Of a stretch of 64,000 nt of DNA, positions 36,335-49,000 are shown piece by piece. The notes below the pieces were generated by a model. That model was not told the origin of the DNA. It made no database searches and saw only the letters and a list, made by a program, of their open reading frames with translations. How positions within the stretch are numbered: the first letter of the stretch is position 1; each line of letters starts with the position of its first letter. This stretch comes from Atrichornis clamosus (lineage: Eukaryota; Chordata; Aves; Passeriformes; Menuridae). The stretch spans positions 62,001 to 126,000 of the forward strand of contig WBMZ01000250.1 in the NCBI GenBank assembly GCA_013400975.1, written 5' to 3'. Both the position numbers and the translations under genes were made by a program.

Positions 36335-39300
36335 GTAGGCACGTGGCTGTCAAATCCTCATCCTCCTCACTGAGAGGCCATGAAGTGCCTGGTGCCTCCT
36401 CACGGGAACTGGTTGTTTGCCCAGCGTAAAAGCTGATGAGGTTTTTGGGATGAGGTCCCACAAATGCAGCTCAGAGGTGCTGGTGGCCCTGTGGCAGCAG
36501 GTGAAGCCCTGAGGAAGCAGTGTCAAAGTGGGGGGTGGAAGAGGAGTGAGTGCATCTTCTCTCCCTCATCCCAACAGCTGGAGAAAGATACCCAGGGGAA
36601 TCCTACTCTTGGTTTTCCAGGTGACTTTCTTGTGATTTGAATGCAGTGGGGTTTTATACTCTTGTATTCCCACCGTCTACCTGTAAACCCTGACACAGTT
36701 CATTCTTTTCTTTTTAATCCTAAAGGAGAAAGAAAAGGTTTCTTTCATGGCACTGTCATTTCTACTGTCCTCCTACCAAGGAGTTGACTGCAGTACTTTA
36801 TAGCTTCCCTACCCTTCCATCAACCTTGGGATATTTATTTTTCATCAAACATAGCTGTTTGCAGCATGCTAACAAGAACTGAAGATCTTCTAACACTGCT
36901 ATTTGTTTACTGAAGACATCAAAGCCTTTTTTCCATGAGCCTTCTTTGAGTCAGTACAGTCTGCAAACAGCCGTGCAACACCAAGGTGTGCTTTATACCA
37001 CCAAAACAAAACCACAGAGCACTGAAGATACAGGTATTTTCTTATCTGACGTTCTAAATTTAGCTCTGCTTCATCCCTCATTCCTCAGCTTCTCAAACTG
37101 TTCCTAACCCAGGGCCCTGCATTTCCAGCAGAGCTTGCTGCTGCCTTCCAGTTGGGTGGAGGGACACAGCTGCCAACGTGGACTGTGGCAGGGACAGCAG
37201 CTAATCTAAAACTAATATTTTTTAACATCTGTGAGCAGATGCATTTCCCTGTTTCACTTTTGATGGCCAAGATGCTAAGGGGAAGCAGCACTCAGTGTTG
37301 GGTCCTGTCAGCTTTCAGTTCAGACACAGCCTGTGGGTGCTGGGAAATACACAGCGCAGGAAATGACAGATGTTGGCAACAAAAAATAAATAACAAGAGC
37401 TGCTGAAAATCAAGTCCTAAGAAATACTGGTGTATCCTTTTTATGGATTTCCTAGATACATTGAGGCTATTTTAAGGCAGATTGAACTCCCACTCCTTAC
37501 AGTGTAAACAGGATTATTCCCTCTGTGGAACATATGGCAGCCTAAACGTCATCATTTGTGCATCACTGGTATTCCCGGTCATGCTTCAAGTATTCCCTTG
37601 CCCCAAACGTGTATCCCACCATTCAGAGCCGAGTGGCAGCCTCCAGGGAGCGTTAAGCACTGACAGTACATCCCAGGAAACATCTCCATGGAGGACAACC
37701 TAAAGCCTGACCCTGGAGAAGAACCTACTGGAGTGGAACCACCAGCTCAGCTCCCTCAGGTCAGCTGCAGTATGGACAACAGGAAGAAAAGGGCAACAAG
37801 GGAGGAGGAGGATGGGACAAGGACTGCCTGATGGGGTTTTTATTCCACAATGAAGTAACTCACCCCAAGATGCAGTGGCTGAAGATTATAGAGAGGGCAA
37901 ACATCCGAGGCTTTCCAGGAATCAGGAACAGTGACATGCAAGGTCAGTGAGGGTAAGGCAGATCTGCATGGGAAAAGTCCAGGCCATGAGAAGTGCTGAG
38001 TGCAGTGGTTGGGAAGGGTTGGCGTTCTAGGGGCATTTTCAGCAACATGTGACTTACTTTTTCTTCACGTGCCATGAGTGTCACTCACCTTGTCACAGGA
38101 AGACAGCATGCAGGGCCTGGTGCTCATGGCAGCTTTGGAGACCCAGAGCAAGGAGGAGACCCCCAAGAGAAGGGCAGCGTGGCAGAGGATGTGCTGTTCA
38201 GCAGCTTTTCATTCTTTAAAGGAGATGTAAGGGGCAAGCAGTACAAACCTTTCTCCTCCCACTAGGTTTAAACCGGGCAAACAGTGCTGGTACAACAGGG
38301 TGCAGCCCAAGAGGCTGCAAGTGTTTGGGGGACAAGTCTTAGCCACTTCCCTTGGCTTTGGGTGCCGCAAAACTCAGGCGGAGCATGTGGCTCAGCAAGG
38401 CAGGGCTCAGCCTCACAGAGGTGTGGGAGAACAGGAGAAACTGTTCCCCAGTCCCAGGATCCACGTGGCGTTGGGAACAGGGACAAAGCCCCCCCGGTGA
38501 CACAACTGGGCTGCCCCTCCAGTCCCAGCACTCAGGTGTGTCCTGCAGAGCACTTCCAGAGCCTTGCCTTAAGAAATAAAAACAAAATGGCAGATCCTTA
38601 AAATAAAAACACAGGAGTTTTAAGTACATCCAGCTTTGGGATAGAGCGTAAAATTTCTTGCCAGAAAAATTTAAAACAAACTGGAAACTGATCATCTACT
38701 CATTTAAATGATGTGCCTGGAGCTAAACCAGCAAGACCGAATAATCTCTGCACTGCTTTCATCTTCCTTCAACTTTTCCTTTGTTCCATCAGCCACATGT
38801 GTGTTAAGTGTAAATTGAAGGGCTCTTTGCTGGAAAAGCAGATTGTGAAAAGGGCTTGGCCCTCATTTTATAATTCGGCTTCAGTATTACAATTACTCTT
38901 AATAGCACTCTTGTTTTGTTGTATTATTTATCCTGGCTAGAACCCTCTAGGAACCCCTGAAGGCTTTTTTTTTTTCTGGTGGATTTAGCCAACATCCACT
39001 CATGAATCCAGATGTTTCTGCTTTTATCCACGGGAATTTAATGGTATGGACATGCCAAGATCATAACTTCAGGCGCAGCCTCAAGACAAGTATTTTTCAA
39101 ATTCCCTAAATCAAAAATGGAAAGTGCCACAAAAAACCCCCTGGGTCTTACTGCATTTTAGCATGCCAGAATGGAAAACAACCACAGGACAATGCTGCTC
39201 AAAGTCCTGTGTTGATTCAGTCTCCTACATTGAAGCAGAAATTACAGCCCAGATCGTGCTCTTTTCTGTGATCTCGGACACGGACTTTGCCTTTAGCACA

Positions 39301-39739
39301 AATTTAGCTCTTGTTCCCATTCACTGAAGTCAGGAGCACTGATACACGTGGGTCCAAGATGCTTACACTGGGAGAAAGATTCCACCCCTCAAGGCAGTGT
39401 CAGTGCTGGTGTATTTAAATGAACACGTGCCTGTGTGTTTCAGACACACTCCCTAGTCAAAACTGGTTCCAAAATAAGGACAGGAATTAAACATACCCTG
39501 CCCTGATGGGGACCTGGTGAGTAACACCAGTGTCTGCTGTGCCTTTGGCAGCACTTTGTAAAAACGGCCAAACTCACTCCTTGTCCACAGTGATATAAGC
39601 AGCACGAAGCAGACATTAAAATGACCTTAATGACCTTCCTTCTGCACTTCCTGGGGTTTCCTTCAGGCACTCCCATTTGTGGCATCCTAAATTTCTTCCC
39701 TGCTCCCCATTTGTGAGCATGAGAATCCCAATTAAAATT
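36335..39739. other. Noncoding stretch, 3.4 kb
   Basis: No recognisable gene or repeat. Open frames reach about 118 codons with no motifs. A run of ten T occurs near 38967. Confidence 0.4.
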
Positions 39740-39784
39740 GGTGTGTGGTGGTGGTCAGTGTCGGTGTGGTGGTGTGGATGGTGT
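39740..39784 (+). repeat. GT/GGT-rich low-complexity tract
   Basis: About 45 bp of degenerate GTG and GGT units (GTGTGTGGTGGTGG type). It is an imperfect microsatellite. Confidence 0.65.
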
Positions 39785-42700
39785 CCTGTTGGGGATGGCC
39801 AAGTCTTTCCAATGGCCCTGAGGTACCTCAATGTCAGGACACTCAGGAGCATGGAATAGCAAACACAGGAGATGCACAGAGCAGTTTTCAGTGGCCTTTT
39901 GGCTACCAACACTGAACATCCTCTGTGCCCGTGCGGTGCACAGCAAGGAAGCAATGCCATGCCTGCGACCACAAAAGGTGAATTTTAACCTTTCCTCTAA
40001 AACCCTCCCAGCTGGCCCTGAGTGCTCACCAGCAGGACCGTGGTCCTGCCTTTACTGTGCGCCATCCAATCCCTTTCAAAGCCCCGCTCTGTGCACTGGA
40101 CAGGGGAGGAACACGGAGCCGTCGCTCCAGCCTGGTAGAGCGGAGCCCTTTCTGCTCCCTGAGAGGCTCCAGCACAGCAGCCAGTTTTTGCCTGCTCTAA
40201 TACCATCAGTTTTCTACCCGCAGAGCTGCTGGATCAAAAGAACTTTAAATTATTCCTAAAAGCTCTTCTAAGGCTTCCCTCAGCATAGAAAAGCCTCTCA
40301 GCTGGCACAAAGGGTGGAACTGGCTCCATAGCAAACCCCTCCAGGGCAGGGATGTGCTGGGACAAGGAGGAGGCACAAGAGCCAGGGAAGCTGAGCACCC
40401 AGCAAGGCTTTTCACCCACCTACCCCAGAGCTGAGCTCAGCCACGCCAAAATCCTGCTGAGGGCAGGTGTAGGTGGTGCCATCAGGCAGGGGGACAAGTC
40501 CAGGAGTCTTTATGGTGTCACATCCAGGAGGCAGGAAGGGAGTAGTGGAATCAACCTGGATGATGCAGTTGAAGAGAAAAGCATTTTTATTGTTAGTATT
40601 GGTGGTCAAGTGTGCTGTGCAGGGCTCACCAAGGGTGCACATTAAATGTCCCACCAGCACAGTCAGTCACTTTCTCACTTTCTATCACATCTTCTGTTTT
40701 ATAATTAGGGATTTTTTAGTATTCAACTATGCAGTTTAAAATTTAAAGGCCACCCATGGTACTTATATGCTCTATGACAACTGTATACCTTATTCTTCTA
40801 GTATTCTTAGTAAAATATGGTTTCAATGACTTGGTCTTCCCTGTTAAAAAAAAAAAAATTCTACATTTTTCTTTAATAAGTCCATGACATTCAAGCTACT
40901 AATTTTCCTTACCATCACATCCTTTTTTGGACACAGAATAAAGGAGTTCAAATATATTTTTTAAAAGGCAGTTTATCCAACTTGGAAATGAAGAAATACT
41001 AAAATACTGAGCTCTTTAAAGTCGTTTTTTTTTTTAATAAATAATCACTCAGCAGGTCGTAAAAGTGATAAAATACTTTTGTCTCCATTTCAGTGGGAAG
41101 TCAGTTTGCCTTTAACATTCTGAGCATCACGGGTGTCTCAGTGCAATTTGCCGCTGCTCTTGCTCCGTGGCCCATCCTACTGCTGCTCCCTGCCTGGGAT
41201 GACTGGGATCAGCCACCTGGGTTACAGTCCTATTCCCCTCTCCCTACACTGACTTCCCAAACCTCTGCAAAGACTCATGTTGAGTGGTATCCCCCGCAAA
41301 TATTGGACTGTGTCTGGTTGTATTCTGTGCAGCTTTGGGTTTTGTGATGACTTTTGTGAAGCTGCTCCAATCTGGAGATTTAAACGTGAGGATCAGTCAC
41401 AGCTGGGAAGGTGGAGTGCCTGAAGGATGGCTCGGCTGGGCAAGGACAGGCAGGTTCTGAATCACTCATGGATCAGAAGTGCCCCTGAAGCCATGTGGTT
41501 CCTTCCATTAGATCATTTTATGAACCTTTAATTTGGCCATTCACACCCATTACATCCCATTACACCTGTAGCATACATAGCCCAGGCCTCTGAATTTAAG
41601 GGCTCAGCAAAATTTTATGGAAATTACACAGTTTGCTTTTGACATTACAGAAAGCAGAAGGTGAAGATTTGCCTTTCTGCTCTTCCTTATGACTGTCAAC
41701 ACTGCTCTGCCAGTAACACACAGAGCTATCAGAACCTGCACAGACCTCGGTCCGAGACAGACACAGATCTGATCTCAACACAGACACCAACAGCACGAGA
41801 GGCGTGAGAAACAACCACCATTCAGCATGTGTTATCTCTGCTCCAGGTAGAGCCTAAGGCAGGAGCACCTCGACAGTGCAGGAGGACCAGAGGTGAGGAC
41901 AGGAGGAGGAATGGATCTTTAGGTGACCTGGAGCAGAGCCAGAGCCCAGCACCACAGTCCTGAGCAGCTCCTGTAGGAGGCATGGCACCCATTTCCAGCC
42001 CTGACAACACCTTGGGGGCACTTGCTGTTGCTTCAGACAATCACAAATCTTGCTGTGCTGAGGGAAATCTCACCTTCTGCGCGTGCCATCCCTTGGGGTT
42101 TCTCTTCCCTTTAACCTTTGTTTGGAGCCAGCCTCGAATCCCCAAAAATAACAGTGTTTCCATGACAACAGCCTAGCAGTGGACTCCTCTGGGACACCAC
42201 AAGAATCAAAACACTGCCAGAATCAAAACTCCTGCTCCAGCATCACACCCCACGGTACCACAGCCACATCCTCTCCCCTTTTGTGCTGCAGTGGGCTGCA
42301 AAGTGCTTTGGGCAGAGCTCTGCCTGCTGGGGTGTCACTGCACAGTGATGATTCTGATAAGTCACACTGCACAAGCGGTGTAGGGGCAGGTATCAGACCA
42401 CAAAATCAGCTTGTGGGGGAGAAAGGCCAGAAGGGTCTGCAGACTGAAGGACTGGACAGCTGTTGCATTTCATAATCCCCTAAGCTTATTAATCAGATTC
42501 ATAATTTTCATGCCCTCCTTGGTATTTCACAGGGGATATGAAGTGATCCTTTGTTTCTCACAGCGCCTGCTTTGCTCCCAACACACATTTCTCCTGCCCA
42601 CATTCAGCAAAGCTCTGCAACCACTGAACCTGATGATCCTGTCCCACCAGGGCATCCCTGAGACCTCACCAAGGCCCAAAGCACCCCCAGCTGCCCCCTC

Positions 42701-45700
42701 TCCCCAGGCAGGGCAGGGAACCAGACCTTTGCAAAATCAAACCTTGCTTGCCGAAGCATTTTCTCCCAGTACCTTGCCCAGAGACTGACTCCAGCCAAAT
42801 GTCCCATTGATCTACCATTCCTGAGGCAGTTCCAAACCCCCATCCCTTCCCTGCAGCACTCTGTCTGCCCTCAGACCAAGATTTATGAGGGCTATCCATG
42901 GATGTGGCTGCAAGAAGAATCCAAGAGCTTTTGTTGCAATGGCACAAGCAGCACAAAACCAGCAAAGTGCTCTTGGCATACCTGATCCTCACTGAAGGGA
43001 TACGAGCAGGACCCTTGCCTGGACAGCAAGCTCTGGAGTGGGACCCAAGGAGGCAGTGTGGATGTGTGCCAGCCTGACAATGGGATTTCATTTAACAAGC
43101 ACAGATTTAAGTGTGGAAATCAAATATGAAACACTCGTAGCCAGCATTGTCTGCATTCTTGGAGGGGCACTGAACTAGCAGAAAGAAAGGAACTGAGACA
43201 CTGGCCCAGACATGCTCCAGCTGTCTGTGACTACCTCTTCCCTCCTCCACTGAATGTAACTATTTAGCTTGTTTTCATTTCATTATTGGATGTTATTTTT
43301 GCAACCTGGGAAAAGAATAGAAAAAATGGAGGGGGGGAAAAACATCCTTCAAATGCTTTTGGGTTTATTTTTAAGAACTAGACCATTTCTTTCCTATCAG
43401 AGATAAGTACAGACTTTTAAAAGTGCACAGGGCCTGGGGTATTATTAGTTAAGCATTTGTTTCTCAAATAAGATCCTTTATCTCAGAGGCAGCAGCACTT
43501 GTGTTGCTGTGGTTATTCATGTAAGTCTCACTCATTTAGTACTGAGCAACATGCAATTAAATAGCCATATAAACACCCCCAGGCTGAGCAATAGCTGCCT
43601 ACAGGTAACCTTCAGCTTCATGCACTCACTTGCCAAGTGTTTCAGCCCCAGCCCAGAAAATCCTCATCTGCATGTGGCAGCAGGGCAGGCCCTTTCCTCT
43701 GTCACTGTGGGCACTGCACAAATCAAGATTTTAATGAGTTGGTTTAAAGCCTGATGCTGCAGATCCCTGTAACACAAATGCTGCTCAACTCACTGCAGGG
43801 CCAGCCCTTCCCCGCCTTCCCTCTCCTCCTCTGCCCTCCTCACAAAAAACACAGCTTATCCATTTTTAATGTTCAAAATAATTCATGTCCTAGATCGGAT
43901 GATCATTGATTTTCCCTTCTCTTTACACCCATTTTGCTGGTGGGGACATGCCAACACACACCGCCCATGCTCCAGCTGGGGACACTCCACCCTGTGGAAC
44001 CATCAGTCACCAAGAGAAGGGCCAGGGTCATAAAGTTTCCCACTGAGTGTAGTGGGAATTCTCAGTTTTCCTGAGTCTTTCCTCTGTTTTGATGCTGACA
44101 CTTCAGCACAGCAGTGGTGCTTTAAGGTAGAAGTGGGATTCAGTGTTTCTTACCATTTATGTTCCTCTTCAAGACATGCACTAACCCAGGAGCTCTCTCC
44201 ATGTCAGTTTTTGCACGTTCCTGCAGTATTCCTGGCAGGATAAGGTCAGGTAGGCTACAGTGTGAGATGTTGTCTCTCCGTACATTGTTTTGTAACATCC
44301 AAAGCAAGTCTGTAATTCTAAACCTGGATATTTTAAGCTCCAACAAAGATATTTTGAAGTGCACGTGCAGTAACTTCTCACTGCACACACATCATTCCTT
44401 CCTAATGAATGGCATTGCTCTAAGGGTCTGCATGGAGAAGCTTTCACCTAATTTTTACCTTATTCCAGCCAGTTCAGCAAGGGGAGGGTTTTAAATTTGT
44501 TAATGAAAATTAATTTTCATACTATTAACTAATTTCCACTCATTAAGCGTAAAATATGATGATTTCAAGCAAGGAGTTTCTCCTAATCCAGAAACTGTAA
44601 ACATCTGCTCAACACCAAGCCCAGAAGCCACTCCATTTACCCTAATATATGTGCTTATCTCTAAGCAGGTGCTTAAGTGGTTTGTTGGCAAGAGCTGGAG
44701 TGCTTATGCCTTTCTAGGTGACCCTACTTAAAAATTACCAGTATTAAACTGCTCAATAATTATAAACACAAGCTAAAAACTCCCACCATAGAATCAACTC
44801 CACACAGAGCTTTTCCAAATATGATTTCTGCATTAGTCAGGAGGGTCAAACTCTTCCATGCTCAAAGGCTGACCCCAGAGCCACAGGAATCAGTGGAAGG
44901 GTGTTGGCCAGTTACACCGGTTTGGGGGTGGGATCCCCTGTGAGCAGAAACACCTTTCTGTTTTGGCACTGTGACTAACAGGGACAACAAAGGCTCTGCA
45001 CTGACATTAAGAAAATGTGTTCTATGTATTGACATCCTGTTGACCTCCAGCTCACTTAGAGGAAGCTGTTAAATTAATGGCTGCGTCAGGAAGATAGAGC
45101 AATGAAGGAAACCTCACAGCCTAATGTCAGTATTGACACCTGCACAGGGCAGCACTGGCTGCAGGGAGCTCTGTACAGAGCATAGATTTGAATAATCTGC
45201 CCTTGACAAGGAGAAAATTCTCAAATCTAAGGGGTTGTAGCTGACAGGCCTCCAGCATGTCCTCCACAGCAAAGCCACTCTAGATCCTACAGGTTCTTCC
45301 AGTTGAATTTGATACAAAAATGGATGGATAAATCCTCTCCCACAGCATGGAGGTAGGATGCTGTACACAGTCTCTTATCTCACCCTGATATGAAGGGTTC
45401 TCAGCAGAAAAGTTTATTTTGCTATTGCCTTGATTTCACTGCAGTTAAATTTGACTATAGATGGTATCCATTTTACTGAGTATCAAACTTATATTGTGCA
45501 GATATGGAAAAGTAAAAGTGGAAGGTAATGGTAAGAGACTTAAATACACCTCAGTGGTAAGACACCTAAAATGAGAAGCTTGGCCTAAAAATAAAGGTAT
45601 CGAGGTCCTAACTGCACAAAACACTTCAGCACACACCTGCAGCAGACACGGGGATGATGCTGTTGAGCTCAGCCTGACACAAGTGATGTAACTAATGTGG

Positions 45701-46000
45701 TGATCATCAGGATTCATTACAAGTTAGAAGGGATCTAAAATGCAACTGTGCTGTAAAACTGTGGTTTTAATCTGGGAATGCCAGTACGTCACCTGAAGCA
45801 ATGAAGTTATAGTCTTTCCATCGCCTGCTCAGACATGGGCTTGTATTTATACACCAGAAAACATCCTAATTTACAGCAGCAAAGTAGAAAGATTTGGGTT
45901 GTTGCAACTCTTTTAGGAAGGAAACCTTTATCTCTGTGTATCAGGCTGGCACTTGCACTCAAGTCCTAGCTCACTGCCCCACATTTTGATGCTTCTACAG
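39785..46000. other. Noncoding stretch, 6.2 kb
   Basis: No recognisable gene or repeat beyond homopolymer runs: 13 A at 40846-40858 and 11 T at 41025-41035. The longest open frame is 142 codons on the plus strand (39831-40259), without recognisable motifs. Confidence 0.4.
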
Positions 46001-46410
46001 ATTTGAGCACCACCTTCCAGGCATGGCTTAATGGACTTGTGCCTCTGACTCCTGCAGCTCCAAACATCCTTGCTGATAGTGGGTCACTCCCAACTGACCC
46101 ATTTTCTGTGAAACAGCCCATCACCTGCATTCATTCAGTCTCACACGCAACCATCTCTGTCCTTTCCCCAGATCTGCCCTCCATGACTCTTCAACCTGTG
46201 CTTCAGGGTCAGCATCACCCTGCAATCCCTTATCCCACTGCTTACATTTTCCATCCACTAGCTCCTAACAAGAAATGGAAAGGAAAGTTCCTTGCCGCTT
46301 CAGCCAGCCTCACCTCCCAAGGTCTTTTTGCCCAGAGGGACAATAACTCCAGTTCAAGCCAAGATACTATCTCCTCCAGACGAGGGAAGTCTGGAAGCCC
46401 TGATAGCTAA
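46001..46410 (+). other. Open segment behind an acceptor-like site (possible terminal exon)
   Basis: After GCTTCTACAG one frame stays open for 136 codons to a TAA at 46410. The translation is rich in serine, proline and threonine, with a basic/serine C-terminus (SSRRGKSGSPDS), as in disordered protein tails. There is no early ATG, so it would have to be a last exon. A GTAAGC donor-like site at 46425 could instead make it a noncoding exon. The nearest AATAAA to the right that I noticed is near 47226. No family is recognised. The strand's C-rich, stop-poor composition may explain it. Confidence 0.15.
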
Positions 46411-48937
46411 TGACCTACGTAAGCCTGCGTTACAATTTCACTTTCCAGAATTCAACTGCAGTTTCTAAACTGCGTGGAAATGCTATGTGGTATTTATGGA
46501 AACATTAATGTTCCTTAGATTTTGGAAAGAGTAGCGCTGTTTCCAGCGGTCTCGGTTAACCACAGTCTCGAGCTGTCATATTCACTGGATAAATCTTAGA
46601 TGTGCTGAGGGGCACTTCTACCAAAATAGAAAGGCAGAATTTGTGAGAGTTTGTTTTCAGAAAACAAAAATCATCCCTGAATGTGGGTCCTCAAAGATCC
46701 CTATGCAGTGCAGGTGTCCATCTGCACACAGAGCAGATGGCAGAGTTAAAGCCTAAACCTATAATCATTAGTCAGGCAAAATTACAGCAGGTGATGGTGT
46801 GCACAGCTGAGTCGAGGGCTTTATGGCAGGTAATCAGCACACTCCTGCCCCGTAACCTCTGCAGTCTCTTGGGTTTCGAGTCAGCAGTTCTGCTCCTGTG
46901 GGCAGCAAGTGTACAGAAGCCAATTTCTCTGCGAGTGTTATAATTTCCATCTCAGTTCAGCACGCTTCCTTATTGAACTGTCACTGCCCACAGATGAGTT
47001 TTCTTAGTAGTTAATACTACCAGGGCTCTAATGAAGATGCCATGTAAGATGCTGCTACAGCAGTTCCAGGTGACATTATCAGTGTGCCACCCTTTTCCAG
47101 CTCTTCAAAAATATGATGCCTCCTTAGCAGGACAAATCAGGATCTCAGTAGTGCTACAGCACTGAGACACAGGTAATTGTGCTTGTTTGAAAAATAACTT
47201 CAGCATTAAATGTGTCTAATGCTAGACAATAAAATCCTGTTCATTACATCAGGAGAAAGTCATTAGCAGCAGCATTCCAGCTTTCCACAGGATGCTCTGG
47301 TGTCCCTGGGTGGTGTTTGCTTTAGACTGTTTTCATGGACACCTCACCACCACGGTCACCTGTGCAGCTCCACTGCTGGTAGCAGGACAGTAAAAGTGAA
47401 GCACTGGCAACTTCTGCTCTGCTCAGAGCAACAGAGATGGAACAGGCTTCTGAAATACCCCAGCCACTGTTTGTATGTAAGTGGTAGAGCAGGAAGGGTG
47501 GTAAGTGTGAAGGTCTGTGAAGGGAAGGGCTGGATCCAATTGCCATGACACATGTCCAGTGCAGAGGACTGACCTGACACTACTTGCTCCTCACACAGAT
47601 GGAGAGGTTGAATTCTGATAATATGGCATGTAAATAAACAAAGCCAAATAATCCTTACACAGGAAAAGCACTAAGGAAGCTGCGGTCACCAAACATTTTG
47701 CTGAAGGCTTGGAAATATGGGCTCAACAAACCTGCAGTAAAGGGACATATATTCAAGTGTGTGAAGTGCAGTTGTGTTTCTTCATGTGCAGGGAGGTTAT
47801 AGGAGTTCACATTCCCCACCCCTGACTCTGGTTGTGCCAGGGAGATGTGTGAGTGTTCCACCACTGCCTCACATCTGGCTGCTGAGCTCACCCTGATGCT
47901 TCTATCCAGCTTCAAGCTTTTACACTTGACTCACCTCAGAAAACATCACATCACACATTCATCCTACTGTGCAGGTACGAATAAGAGAGAAAAAACCGCC
48001 ACTGAAGCCCCTGTCAACCTTTTCCTCCTCAGAACACCTGATTTTTGACAAAGTGCTTCCTGCTTTGTGCTAACATCTGACTTCACTGCAAACGCCCGTC
48101 AGAATTAGGGAGCAGTTCATCTCGTCACCTCTTACCTTCGGGGCAGTTTAGGTTCAAGTCAAACAGTGTCTGGCTGATTTTACAGCTCTTAAAAAAAATT
48201 GCCTTTTCATCATATTGGATGAAAATTTTTTTAACTGGCTCTGACAATTAACTGGAAACCAATCGAAGAACAAATAAGTGTGCACGCCAAACAGTACATG
48301 GGAGAAAGACTACAGAAGAAGTTAAAGAAATTTTGCTGGTAAAGATCAAAGAAAAGTAAAGGATTAGGCATTAGTTAATGGTTATATTTTCTTAAAACAA
48401 GAAGACCTTACTTCGAAGGCAATACCAGATGAATAAGAATCCAGTGAGCCAATTCTTATAAAGTTCCTTTGAAAAAAGGTACATGTACACCCTCAGAAAG
48501 AAAAAATTTGAAAACACTGGCATTATTATATACATCTTCTAAAACCTGTTACCGTAACCTCTCTGTTGTAGTAGCCTTTGAGGAGAAAAGCACACACCTA
48601 CTCCACAAACAATCTGATTGCAAAGCTGGTGTAACAATTTCTTTTTCCTGCAAGTTACCACTTACGATATTTAGATTAATCCTACGAAGTCTTCTACTTT
48701 GCCTTCAACTGAACCGATGATCGACCCATTTATGGAAGCTCAGACCCAGCAGAAAACCAAGATGCCAACACAGCTGGTGCCAGAGCGCCTGGCTGACAGG
48801 CATCTGCTTCCCAGGGTGGATTCCCATCCACCCCAGTAACACCAAGCTGCCAGAGCTTCCCTACACACCAGTCGTCATTTACTTCACAGAAGGCCCAAAG
48901 CCCCTGATGTTGAGCCAGGCCACAGGCAGAAGAATTT
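46411..48937. other. Noncoding stretch, 2.5 kb
   Basis: I see no recognisable gene, RNA or repeat. Open frames are below 90 codons. Confidence 0.4.
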
Positions 48938-49000
48938 TGTCCTGGTTTCAGCCACTGTAGAATTAATTTCTTCTCAGTAGCAGAGACCACACAGTCTCTT
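48938..49000 (+). mobile_element. Probable fragment of an avian ERVL-type LTR (5' end)
   Basis: The sequence TGTCCTGGTTTCAGCC, then TAGAATTAATTTCTTCTCAG and TAGCAGAG, closely follows the start of a common avian LTR family, which from memory begins TGTCCTGGTTTCAGCTGGGA with AGAGTTAATTTTCTTCCTAG and TAGC next. The match fades after about 60 bp, so it is either a short remnant or a diverged member. No 3' LTR end, primer-binding site or internal retroviral sequence is seen nearby. Confidence 0.45.

Noticed and set aside
45700..45740. AGAAGGGATCTAAAATGC, resembling the CR1 GGAAGGGACCTTAAAG block
   Set aside because: The similarity covers under 20 bp and no other CR1 block adjoins it.
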